DNA of 52,385 bases, from positions 1 to 52,385 of the forward strand of contig CAMKJU010000020.1 in the NCBI GenBank assembly GCA_946413265.1. The letters run 5' to 3'. The notes under the pieces are model-generated. The model searched no databases. It saw only the letters and a list, made by a program, of their open reading frames with translations, and was not told the origin of the DNA. Numbering within the stretch: position 1 is the first letter of the stretch; each line of letters starts with the position of its first letter. Positions 32,842-40,577 of the stretch are shown piece after piece. A program made the translations under genes and the position numbers. The DNA is from an uncultured Lentisphaerota bacterium (GTDB lineage: Bacteria; Verrucomicrobiota; Kiritimatiellia; RFP12; UBA1067).

Positions 32842-33744
32842 TCAAAGTAGTTCAATGGGCATCTTACGGGCACTGCCAGGAATGTCGGCCACGAAACGCG
32901 GCAGACCAAGTCCGCCGATCCGCTCCGCGCACTTCCGCGCAAGCCGCTTCGCCTTCTCAAGCGGCACTCGGAAATGCGCCACGCCCTCCACGGGATCGCA
33001 TTGGAAAACATAGTAGGGACGCACCCGCGCGCGCTGGAGGGCGCGGAAGAGGTCCAGGAGTGCCTCGACGGAGTCGTTCACGCCGGCGAGCAGGACAGTC
33101 TGGCACGACACGGGGATGCCCGCGTTCACGAGGTTCGCACACGCATCGACCGCCTCCGGCGTCATCTCGTCGGCATGGTTGAACTGCGTGTTCACCCACA
33201 CCTTCCCCACATGACCGAGCCGCGCTGCGAGGTCGCACGTGACGCGGGCCGGATTTACGCATGGCGCGCGCGTGCAGAGACGGACCACGTCCACCTGACG
33301 CAGGTCGGCGAAGGCGCGCACGAAACGCATCACCTCGTCATCCGGCAACACGAGCGGATCGCCACCTGAAAGCAACACATCGCGCACGTCCGGACGCTCC
33401 TGCACGTAGTTCACGCAGGCGGACAGTTCCTCGTCCGAACGCGCCACCTCCGCGTGCTGCAGAAGTCCCTTGCGCGTGCAGTGTCGGCAGTTCATGAAGC
33501 AGGCGTTCGAGGTCATCACGAGCACGCGGTCGGGGAAGCGCTGCTTCAGACCGAAACAGCCGCTCGCCTCGCCCTCTTCGTCAAAGGGGTCCGGACCGAA
33601 CGCCTCGTCGTCCTCCAACTCGCGCGCGTCCGGCTCCATCTGTCTGCGGAACGCCTCACTCCGCGCCGCCAGCGCCCGTGCGTACGGACACGCCACGAAC
33701 GGGAACTTCGCAGTCGCCTTTTCTATTTCTGGTGAAGGTTTCAC
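32842..33744 (-). CDS. KamA-family radical SAM protein (lysine 2,3-aminomutase-like)
   Basis: The protein has 300 residues. The radical SAM cysteines are in NACFMNCRHCTRK (C-x3-C-x2-C), followed by LLSGGDPLVLPDDEVM. The end, LPRFVADIPGSARKMPIELL, corresponds to the FVVDAPGGGGKIP segment of lysine aminomutase, so the pyridoxal-phosphate lysine appears present. It is shorter than classic KamA (over 400) and nearer the size of EpmB-type enzymes that act on elongation factor P lysine. No efp gene is in the window. The start is a GTG at 33744 with no ribosome site and a TATACT box immediately upstream. Confidence 0.87.
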   Translation of the reverse strand: MKPSPEIEKATAKFPFVACPYARALAARSEAFRRQMEPDARELEDDEAFGPDPFDEEGEASGCFGLKQRFPDRVLVMTSNACFMNCRHCTRKGLLQHAEVARSDEELSACVNYVQERPDVRDVLLSGGDPLVLPDDEVMRFVRAFADLRQVDVVRLCTRAPCVNPARVTCDLAARLGHVGKVWVNTQFNHADEMTPEAVDACANLVNAGIPVSCQTVLLAGVNDSVEALLDLFRALQRARVRPYYVFQCDPVEGVAHFRVPLEKAKRLARKCAERIGGLGLPRFVADIPGSARKMPIELL

Positions 33745-33751
33745 GGCTAAT

Positions 33752-33757
33752 AGTATA
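33752..33757 (-). promoter_or_regulatory. Candidate -10 box of KamA-like gene
   Basis: TATACT on the minus strand ends eight bases before the GTG start, so a transcript from here would have almost no leader. It faces the pseudopilin operon across an 83-base divergent gap. Confidence 0.4.
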
Positions 33758-33776
33758 TCAAATCAGCAGGTACTGT

Positions 33777-33804
33777 ATGAACCAAAACATATGAACCTAA
33801 ACAT
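33777..33804. promoter_or_regulatory. Tandem 14-base repeat in divergent promoter region
   Basis: ATGAACCAAAACAT (33777-33790) and ATGAACCTAAACAT (33791-33804) are adjacent and differ at one base. They sit midway between the divergent KamA-like and pseudopilin genes, where a regulator could control both. The operator role is inferred from position. Confidence 0.55.
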
Positions 33805-33827
33805 GTCGGACTGCGTTAAATTATTAT

Positions 33828-34721
33828 ATGAAGATAGGAGGAGACAGGAACGGTTTCACGCTTGTGGAACTGGTTATCGTCGTGACGATCATCGCCGTGA
33901 TCGCCATGCTGGCCGTTTCACGTCTCTCCACAACTGCAGAAAAAGCCAAGCGAACGGCCGCCGAAAACGATTTGAAGGTCCTCGCGACGGCCTTTACCGA
34001 TCCCGACCACGGCTATCTGCGCGACATGCGCGGTATCCCCGGTTTCTCTCCCGCCCACCTGCGCATCGCAAACCTCCTCATCTCCACCAACCTCTACGGC
34101 ACGGCGAATAGCGTCGACGCCAACGGCACGCGCGTGGACGATGTGCGGTTGTCTGGATGCGCGCAACCTGAGGTCTTCACGCGCTGGAACCCCGAAAGCG
34201 AACGCGGCTGGCACGGTCCCTACGTGCGGCACGCGACGGGTGCGTTTCCCACGGCCTCAGACACGCGCTTCCCCTCCGATGCCAGCTTTGAGTCCCGCAA
34301 GTTCTATCCCAACCTGTACGGCCTACGGCTACCTGCCGACTTCCTCAACGGCCTGAACGGCTGTTCAATCTACGGTTTCCCCGGCGAACCGGCCGTCCTC
34401 GACCCGTGGGGCAATCCATACGTGCTGCAGATTCCGCCGCCACAGGCCTTTCCTGACCGGATGGGCTCGAACACGAACCTTCCGGACGAGGTGCGCTTCC
34501 GCTACGCGCGCATCGTCTCGGCCGGACCCGACGGCCGGCTGGATACCCCATGCTTCCAACAGAACACGACAAACTGGTGGTCCACCAGCTGGAACGAGCG
34601 AACCCGCCGCCTGTCGCGTCAGGCCGGCCTCATCGACGGCGACGACCGACGCGCGCGCGGCGACGACTTGGTCCTTTTCCTCACGCGCAACGACATCGAC
34701 GAGGGGGAGGAAAACCGATGA
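33828..34721 (+). CDS. GspG-like type II pseudopilin, first
   Basis: The protein has 297 residues. The prepilin leader ends at a Gly (MKIGGDRNG), followed by FTLVELVIVVTIIAVIAMLA with Glu at mature position 5. The C-terminal part carries the GspG-style VLDPWGNPYVLQIP and a calcium-loop-like SAGPDGRLDTPC. It would be cut by a prepilin peptidase (not in the window) and built into a periplasmic pseudopilus. GGAGGAG lies just after the ATG instead of before it, so initiation may be leaderless or less efficient. It is the first gene of a six-gene operon. Confidence 0.88.
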   Translation: MKIGGDRNGFTLVELVIVVTIIAVIAMLAVSRLSTTAEKAKRTAAENDLKVLATAFTDPDHGYLRDMRGIPGFSPAHLRIANLLISTNLYGTANSVDANGTRVDDVRLSGCAQPEVFTRWNPESERGWHGPYVRHATGAFPTASDTRFPSDASFESRKFYPNLYGLRLPADFLNGLNGCSIYGFPGEPAVLDPWGNPYVLQIPPPQAFPDRMGSNTNLPDEVRFRYARIVSAGPDGRLDTPCFQQNTTNWWSTSWNERTRRLSRQAGLIDGDDRRARGDDLVLFLTRNDIDEGEENR

Positions 34722-35530
34722 AACGTTCCAAGAGGGCCTTTACGCTCGTTGAGCTTGTCACCGTGTTGGCCGTAATCGCCATAATCACCCATCTGGCCGT
34801 ACGCGAACTTTCGCATGTGCGCGACGCAAAGCTCGTGCAGGCAGCAGACAAGCAACTGGAAATGATCCGCTCCAGCGTCTATGCCCGTGCAACTGGCGAG
34901 GAGGCCACTGGCTTTCTGGCGGACATGGGACGCCTGCCGCGTCTGGCGGACGAATCTACGCTTGCCGAGTTGTGGAAGATGCCCACGAACGCCCTTCCCT
35001 ACGCCGTGCGCGCGGCAACGGCCAAAAACCTCGTGCCCGGCCTGGACGCCCTGGCCGACAGTTCCGTTTACGTACCCACAGGCTGGCGTGGTCCCTACCT
35101 GCGTCTCCCGTTCGGCAAGGCGCGCCTGTTCGACCCGTGGGGTAATCCCATGGAACGCGAGGACGACGCCGGCCTCACGCGCCTCTGGACGACCAACGGC
35201 TTCATCTGCACCGTCGCGCATTACGGACCCCGCGCGCAGGCGAATGGCGTTCGGACAATCGAACTCGCGCCCGACGGCGGCGCCACAAGCCGCCTGGTCA
35301 TAAGTGCACAATCGGCAGACCCCACCTTCGCCGGAGAAATCACCTATACGTGGTACGGCCCTGCGAGCGGCCTGATTACGGGCGCCGTCCAGAAAGTGCT
35401 GTACCCCGCCTCGGCCGTATTCGAGGGGCTTACCCCAGGACGGCGTATCCTGAAGGATTCCCGCTCCGGACTCGCACGCACGATCGACGTGAAGCCCGGT
35501 GACAACCTCATTTCAATCAGCCTGCCATGA
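34718..35530 (+). CDS. GspG-like type II pseudopilin, second
   Basis: The start at 34718 overlaps the previous stop by four bases (ATGA), with GGGGGAGG upstream. The leader is MKRSKRA followed by FTLVELVTVLAVIAIITHLA, so the residue before the cleavage site is Ala rather than the usual Gly; E5 is kept. A GspG-like LFDPWGNPMERE motif appears near residue 140, followed by a VAHYGPRAQANG segment. It probably forms the pseudopilus core together with the first pseudopilin. The open frame starting at 34550 is only an upstream extension inside the previous gene. Confidence 0.87.
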   Translation: MKRSKRAFTLVELVTVLAVIAIITHLAVRELSHVRDAKLVQAADKQLEMIRSSVYARATGEEATGFLADMGRLPRLADESTLAELWKMPTNALPYAVRAATAKNLVPGLDALADSSVYVPTGWRGPYLRLPFGKARLFDPWGNPMEREDDAGLTRLWTTNGFICTVAHYGPRAQANGVRTIELAPDGGATSRLVISAQSADPTFAGEITYTWYGPASGLITGAVQKVLYPASAVFEGLTPGRRILKDSRSGLARTIDVKPGDNLISISLP

Positions 35531-36279
35531 CAAGCAAAGGACAGCAATCCGCAAAAGACGACGCGAACGCCTTCCACCAGCAGGTGCGGATGGCGTCCGT
35601 GCAGGTGACCGGTTTGCGTCCCGACGAACTGGCGATGGCGCTCGCCTACGAAGTCGAGCCGTTCTCGGGCATCCCCGCATCTGAGGCGGAGGTCACGTAC
35701 GTGCCTGCGATCGATCCAGACCCTGCTGTCCGCGTTTTCGACGTCACCGTGAAGCGGAAGAAGAACCGCTCCGCGACCGGCGGCGCCCGCTTCCTCGTTC
35801 CGTTGCTTGTGCTGGGGGCGCTTGCGCTTGTGCTGGCGGCTGTGGATTTCTTCTTCACGCATCAGCGTCTTGCCGCACTGCGGAAAGAGGTCGCCGTACA
35901 GGCGAACCTGGAGGCGCAGCTCGACGCGGTCCGCAGGCCTACGACGGCCGCGCGCGCCGAAGCGCAGGCGCTGCGCGAAAGACGCGAGACTGCGGCGCGC
36001 GCGCAGGACGAGGCCGCACGCGCACGCTCCGCCTACGCGGAGATCATGAAGGCGATTGCCGCCGCCTACGGCGAGCGCGCCGTGTTGATGACCCTGGACG
36101 GCGGACCATCCGCCTTGCGCATCAAGGGCGTTGCCGTGACGGCAGCTGCGGCTGCCGACGTGCAGGTGGCGCTCACGAAGTCCGCAACAGAACTTGGCTG
36201 GCGCCTCATGCCCGGCCCCATTGCCGTGAGGACGCCCGGCCTTACGGCAGAATTCGAATGTGAGTTGACCCATGACTGA
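35527..36279 (+). CDS. GspL/PilN-like inner-membrane assembly protein
   Basis: The protein has 250 residues. The first 80 residues (RPDELAMALAYEVEPFSGIP) resemble the end of the cytoplasmic actin-like domain of GspL/PilM families, but most of that domain is absent. One membrane helix follows (FLVPLLVLGALALVLAAVDF), then a charged coiled coil and a small periplasmic alpha-beta domain. This is the layout of PilN/GspL, which links the cytoplasmic ATPase to the pseudopilus. The start overlaps the previous stop (ATGA). The family call rests on layout and context more than on motifs. Confidence 0.65.
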   Translation: MTSKGQQSAKDDANAFHQQVRMASVQVTGLRPDELAMALAYEVEPFSGIPASEAEVTYVPAIDPDPAVRVFDVTVKRKKNRSATGGARFLVPLLVLGALALVLAAVDFFFTHQRLAALRKEVAVQANLEAQLDAVRRPTTAARAEAQALRERRETAARAQDEAARARSAYAEIMKAIAAAYGERAVLMTLDGGPSALRIKGVAVTAAAAADVQVALTKSATELGWRLMPGPIAVRTPGLTAEFECELTHD

Positions 36280-36844
36280 GATACGCGTAAAAGACAAGCT
36301 GTTCCTTGCCGTGGCGGTGCCGTTGGCGCTACTGGCCGCATACTGGTACTTGTGGCGTGCGGACGCCGGAAGGCAGATGGACGAACTGTCGCGCCGCCAC
36401 GAGACGCTCGTCGAGGAGGAAGACTTCCCGATGGAGAAGCGCCGTGCCGACAAGGCCCTTGCCGAGGCCAAGGCCGAACTTGAAGCGGAGCGCAAAAAGC
36501 CGATGCCCCAGACGAAAGTGAAGGCCGACGCGCAAGAACGAGCGGCCGAACGCGAACGCGCCGTGCTGCAGGTTTTCCGCGAGTCGGGTCTGACTGTTGT
36601 CGGCAGCGCGGCCACGGACGGTCAGCGCCGCGACAGGGCTCAGACAGGCAAGGCGGGAGAACTGCTGAAGACCACTGGGGCGCGTCCCGAACCGCTGCAC
36701 CGCTCATACACTATCGACGGACGCTACCCCGACGTCGTCAAGGCGCTTGGCACGATCTCCGACAGAGAGATGGCCGTTATACCTGACGGAGTGGTGATGC
36801 GGGCTGAAGAACGGAATCGCTGGACAGTGGAGGTGTGGTTATGA
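36272..36844 (+). CDS. GspM/PilO-like inner-membrane assembly protein
   Basis: The protein has 190 residues with a single N-terminal membrane helix (LFLAVAVPLALLAAYWYLW). A long coiled coil rich in Glu, Lys and Ala follows, then a small C-terminal ferredoxin-like fold (YTIDGRYPDVVKALGTISDR). This is the usual shape of PilO/GspM, which pairs with PilN/GspL in the periplasm. It overlaps the previous gene by eight bases. The assignment is by topology and gene order. Confidence 0.65.
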   Translation: MTEIRVKDKLFLAVAVPLALLAAYWYLWRADAGRQMDELSRRHETLVEEEDFPMEKRRADKALAEAKAELEAERKKPMPQTKVKADAQERAAERERAVLQVFRESGLTVVGSAATDGQRRDRAQTGKAGELLKTTGARPEPLHRSYTIDGRYPDVVKALGTISDREMAVIPDGVVMRAEERNRWTVEVWL

Positions 36845-37944
36845 CTATCAGTTCACTTCTGGAGACACTGCTCGACTTGTGCGAGGAGTTCGAGGCCAGC
36901 GACCTGCACATTTCAGTGGGGCTTGCGCCGCGCTTCCGCATTCGCGGGGCGCTTGTCCCGAAAGGCAATTTCAAGCCGTTCGACATGCAGACGGTCGATG
37001 AACTCACGATGGAGCTGGGGCTTTACACGTTGCCGATCGGATGTCCTGACGGCACCGAGCGCGTGCGCCTCACGCTTGCGCGGGACGGCACGATCGACGG
37101 AGCCTTGACGAGTCCGTCAGGCTCGCGCTACCGCTTCAACCTCTACCGGTCGAACGACCGCCACGCGATCGCCCTGCGTCGGCTCGACGCGCGTTTCCGC
37201 TCCTTTGGGGAACTTGGGCTGCCTCCGCGCCTTGCCGACTTCTGCAACGAGAACGACGGGCTGGTTGTCGTGACGGGACCTACCGGCAGCGGGAAATCCA
37301 CAACGCTCGCCACGATGGTCGACCGCATCAACCACCGGCGCCAGGGGCACATCATCACAATTGAGGACCCGATCGAATACGTGCATCAGGCCGACAAGTG
37401 CATCATCAACCAGCGGCAGGTTGGACGCGACACGCGCAGCTTCAACGACGCCCTAGTGGAGGCGCTTCGCCAGGACCCCGACGTGATACTCGTTGGCGAG
37501 ATTCGCGACCTGGCGACAATCCGCACCGCGCTGCGTGCGTCCGAGACAGGGCACCTCGTGTTCACCACGCTCCACGCAGGCGACTGCGCCGGCGCGATCG
37601 AGCGGCTTGTATCGGTCTTTCCCGCAGAAGAACAGTCGAGCGCGCGCCACCAGCTCGCACTCGTCCTGCGCGGCATCTTCGCGCAGCACTTGCTGGCGTC
37701 TCCAGGCGGCACGCGCCATCCCGCATGTGAACTGCTTGTCAACACGCCGGCCTGTGCCAACCTCATCGCCACAGGTCGCACGGCACAAATCTATTCAGTC
37801 ATCGAGACGGGACGGAACGCCGGCATGTTGACGCTCGACCAGTCGCTCGCGGAACTGCTGGCAGCGGGACGCGTTGACGAGCGCACGGCCCTCGCCCTAT
37901 CGAAGAACCCGGACATTCTCAAGGGGAGGATGCGCTTATGCTGA
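36841..37944 (+). CDS. PilT-like secretion/retraction ATPase
   Basis: The protein has 367 residues. The motifs are Walker A GPTGSGKSTTLATM, Asp box IITIEDPIEYVHQ, Walker B VILVGEIRDLATIRTAL and His box TGHLVFTTLHAGD. Lack of a zinc CxxC pair and the late NLIATGRTAQIYSVIETG segment, aligning with the AIRNLIRE region of PilT, place it with PilT/PilU retraction ATPases. The AIRNLIRE core itself is changed to CANLIATG. The start at 36841 forms an ATGA overlap and has GGAGG seven bases upstream. It is followed by a GspE-like ATPase, so the operon has both types. Confidence 0.88.
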   Translation: MTISSLLETLLDLCEEFEASDLHISVGLAPRFRIRGALVPKGNFKPFDMQTVDELTMELGLYTLPIGCPDGTERVRLTLARDGTIDGALTSPSGSRYRFNLYRSNDRHAIALRRLDARFRSFGELGLPPRLADFCNENDGLVVVTGPTGSGKSTTLATMVDRINHRRQGHIITIEDPIEYVHQADKCIINQRQVGRDTRSFNDALVEALRQDPDVILVGEIRDLATIRTALRASETGHLVFTTLHAGDCAGAIERLVSVFPAEEQSSARHQLALVLRGIFAQHLLASPGGTRHPACELLVNTPACANLIATGRTAQIYSVIETGRNAGMLTLDQSLAELLAAGRVDERTALALSKNPDILKGRMRLC

Positions 37945-39038
37945 GCGCACAGGAACTGCTCGCGCACGCCGAGTCGCTTACAGACAGCGTGCAGCTTGTC
38001 GACCGCATCCTGCGCGCGGGTCTGCTCCTGCACGCATCGGACGTGCATCTCGATCCGGCGGCGGACTCGGTGCGCGTCCGGTTCCGCATCGACGGCGCGT
38101 TGGAGGAAGTTCTGCGCATCCCCGCCGCAATGCAGAACGCGGTGACGAGCCGGCTGAAGGTGCTCGCCTCACTGGACATCGCCGAACGCCGCGCCCCACA
38201 GGACGGCGGGTTTTCGTGGCGGATGGGCGGCGCGGGCGCGTTCGCCGCCTCGCCGCTCGACGTGCGTATGGCGACGCTGCCAGTGCGCCATGGAGAGCGC
38301 GTGACGCTACGTCTTCTTGAGACTGGCGGCAAACGCCTTGGCATCGCGGAACTCGGGATGTCCGATTCCGACCGCGCGGCCTTCGAGGCCGTGCTGCGGC
38401 GTCCGCATGGTCTCGTGTTGCTCACCGGTCCCACGGGCAGCGGCAAGACTACCACGCTCTACGCCGCCATTCAGGAACTGATGAAGGGCGAACCGCTCAA
38501 CATCATCACGGTGGAAGACCCCATTGAGTACGAAATCCCGGGCGTGGCGCAGGCGGAGGTCGATTCAGCGGACAAGGTCAATTTCGCGAAGGCGCTGAAG
38601 TCGCTGCTGCGCCACGATCCCGACGTGGTGATGATAGGCGAGATCCGCGACTCGGACTCGCTCGACGCGGCGGTGAAGGCCGCACTCACGGGACACCTCG
38701 TCCTCTCCACTCTCCACACGAACGACGCGAAGTCCACCGTCACGCGGCTCATTGACATGGGACTCGACCCGAACCTGGTGCCGGCCACGCTCCGCCTCGC
38801 CGTGGCGCAGCGGCTTGTGCGCAGGCTCTGTCCGGAGTGCCGCACTAAAGGTGTACGCGGCTGGGAGCCGAAAGGCTGCGTTGCCTGCGGCGGACGCGGC
38901 TACTGGGGGCGTATCGGCCTCTTCGAGATGTACGCTCCCGAAACGGGACTTTCCACCTCGATTGCAGACGACGCGCGCGCCAAGGTCGAGGCAGGCATCA
39001 CTTCTGAAGCCGAAATCCTTCGTGCAATAGGCGGCTAA
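37938..39038 (+). CDS. GspE/PilB-like assembly ATPase, short form
   Basis: The protein has 366 residues, shorter than the 500-570 of full GspE/PilB because the N-terminal GspE_N domain is absent. The motifs are HASDVHLDP, Walker A GPTGSGKTTTLYAA, TVEDPIEYEIPGVAQ, Walker B VVMIGEIRDSDSLDAAV and STLHTNDAKS. A four-cysteine zinc site (CPEC, then CVACGGRGYWGRIG) is typical of GspE. It would power pseudopilus extension. It overlaps the PilT-like gene by seven bases with GGGGAGGA upstream. No GspF/PilC platform protein, secretin or prepilin peptidase follows; the operon ends here facing the MEMO-AMMECR1 gene. Confidence 0.9.
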   Translation: MLSAQELLAHAESLTDSVQLVDRILRAGLLLHASDVHLDPAADSVRVRFRIDGALEEVLRIPAAMQNAVTSRLKVLASLDIAERRAPQDGGFSWRMGGAGAFAASPLDVRMATLPVRHGERVTLRLLETGGKRLGIAELGMSDSDRAAFEAVLRRPHGLVLLTGPTGSGKTTTLYAAIQELMKGEPLNIITVEDPIEYEIPGVAQAEVDSADKVNFAKALKSLLRHDPDVVMIGEIRDSDSLDAAVKAALTGHLVLSTLHTNDAKSTVTRLIDMGLDPNLVPATLRLAVAQRLVRRLCPECRTKGVRGWEPKGCVACGGRGYWGRIGLFEMYAPETGLSTSIADDARAKVEAGITSEAEILRAIGG

Positions 39039-39072
39039 CGCGCTGGGAAAGACGCAAAAAAGGCCGTCTGAT

Positions 39073-40509
39073 CTACTCGTGGAACACTTCGGCCTGGAAA
39101 GTCTCGAACTTCGCTCCGTCGCGCCAGGCGTCTGCCGAGAGCCCCGCCTTTCTCGAAAGATACGAAAGCGTGGTCTCGAGATCCCATCCCTGCTCCGGCG
39201 CGACCTGCGGCAGGAACACCGCAAACGCTCCGCCCTTCTCAAGCGTCATCCCGTCGCGTCCCAGTACGATGTCGCGCCACGACGCCACCGGCTTCGGCGG
39301 TGTGAGGGCGGACACCTCCACGCGGATCCCGCTCAGCTCGCGTTCCGTTACGGGCATGAAACGCGGGTCGTGGAGAGCGGAATCAACCGCCCGCTTGACG
39401 ACCGCCTCAACCAATGGACGCATCGGCATGATTTCGCCGATGCAGCCGCGTAACGCGCCAGTAGTCCTGTCGTTCAACGTCACGAACGCACCCATCTTCA
39501 TGGCAATGGGGGATTTCGGAACGGGAAACGGAGGACGAGAATAGGGAATGCCTTTGACCGCACTTTCCATCGATTCACGGGCGATGCGGAGGAGGTATGC
39601 CCGCGCTTCGGCATCGAGAACTTGATTTCCTTCGCCTGGCCACTCGACACGCCCCACGGCGGCAGTGTAGCACACGAAGCGCGAGAAGTCACGGTCGGTG
39701 TCGGACGACGCCGCATACGCAAGGCGTGTGAGCGGCGGCTTTCCGGGAAACGCGCGCAGGGCGAGTTCGATCGGGATGTGTCCGCAGATCGTCGCACCTG
39801 TCTTACCGATGTATGCGGCAAAGCCATCGGCATCGCACTTGGCCATAAACGAAAACGCCTCGCCGTCAACGGACGCCACCTTCGCACGCACGTCCTCGCC
39901 GCCTGAGGTACCATACGGCGCATACGAGAAGTCCGTGCCGTAGTGGGTGAAGTCGGAGGAAATGACGAGCAACGTCTTGCTGTCCATCAACCGCGCAAGT
40001 GCCCGTGCGCACATCGCCATCTGGTCGCGTCCGAAAGAGCCCATCACCAGCGGAACGAGCGTGAAGCCATTCCCCAGCGCAAGTTGGAGAAGCGGATATT
40101 CGATCTGCGCGGAATGCTCCGCCGCGTGTATGCGGTTGTTGCGGGCGACGGGTGCCATGAGCGCAAGACGGTCAAACCACTCTTTGTCGATGGCAATTTT
40201 GCCGAGGGGCGTCGACACTGCCTCCGCCTCCGGCGCGACGAGGCGGTTCTCGATCCATGCGCGGTGGCTTGGTGCAAGAATGACGACGCGGCTGTACTTT
40301 GCGCCGCGCACTAGCCGGGCGGTCCGCCACGCAATCTCGCCTGAGTACGCCCACCCTGCATGTGGCATGAGAAGTATGTTCGGCCTTTCGGGAATGGCCG
40401 GCGCAGACTTCTCGCCGCCGATCCGCATCTCCCACTTTTCGGCAAGCGCGCGGATTTCCCGTTCGCTTCCCGGATACCATGATCCAGCTATTGTACTTTC
40501 AAGTGTCAT
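39073..40509 (-). CDS. MEMO-AMMECR1 fusion (AmmeMemoRadiSam proteins B and A)
   Basis: Residues 1 to about 275 are a MEMO domain (LMPHAGWAYSGEIAW, VVILAPSHRAWIENR, HSAQIEYPLLQLAL, VISSDFTHYG), related to extradiol dioxygenases. Residues about 300-478 are AMMECR1 (GAFVTLNDRTTGALRGCIGE, VEVSALTPPKPV, with the LRGCIG hallmark). The family is usually encoded with a radical SAM protein (AmmeMemoRadiSam C), which is absent here. The function of the set is not settled. The gene is convergent with the pilus operon, 34 bases from its end. Confidence 0.92.
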   Translation of the reverse strand: MTLESTIAGSWYPGSEREIRALAEKWEMRIGGEKSAPAIPERPNILLMPHAGWAYSGEIAWRTARLVRGAKYSRVVILAPSHRAWIENRLVAPEAEAVSTPLGKIAIDKEWFDRLALMAPVARNNRIHAAEHSAQIEYPLLQLALGNGFTLVPLVMGSFGRDQMAMCARALARLMDSKTLLVISSDFTHYGTDFSYAPYGTSGGEDVRAKVASVDGEAFSFMAKCDADGFAAYIGKTGATICGHIPIELALRAFPGKPPLTRLAYAASSDTDRDFSRFVCYTAAVGRVEWPGEGNQVLDAEARAYLLRIARESMESAVKGIPYSRPPFPVPKSPIAMKMGAFVTLNDRTTGALRGCIGEIMPMRPLVEAVVKRAVDSALHDPRFMPVTERELSGIRVEVSALTPPKPVASWRDIVLGRDGMTLEKGGAFAVFLPQVAPEQGWDLETTLSYLSRKAGLSADAWRDGAKFETFQAEVFHE

Positions 40510-40577
40510 TTACAGCTCCTCTCTTGTCTATAAGTTGGTTGATGATAGTTTGTCTGTTTCTTTCAGTCAGCTTGTAC

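Noticed and set aside
35344..36615. 423-codon minus-strand frame across the pilus operon
   Set aside because: It is opposite four coupled genes with recognisable motifs and has a Ser/Arg-rich shadow composition.
39039..39072. Terminator between convergent genes
   Set aside because: Only a 5-base AGACG/CGTCT stem around an A-rich loop is visible, too weak to call.
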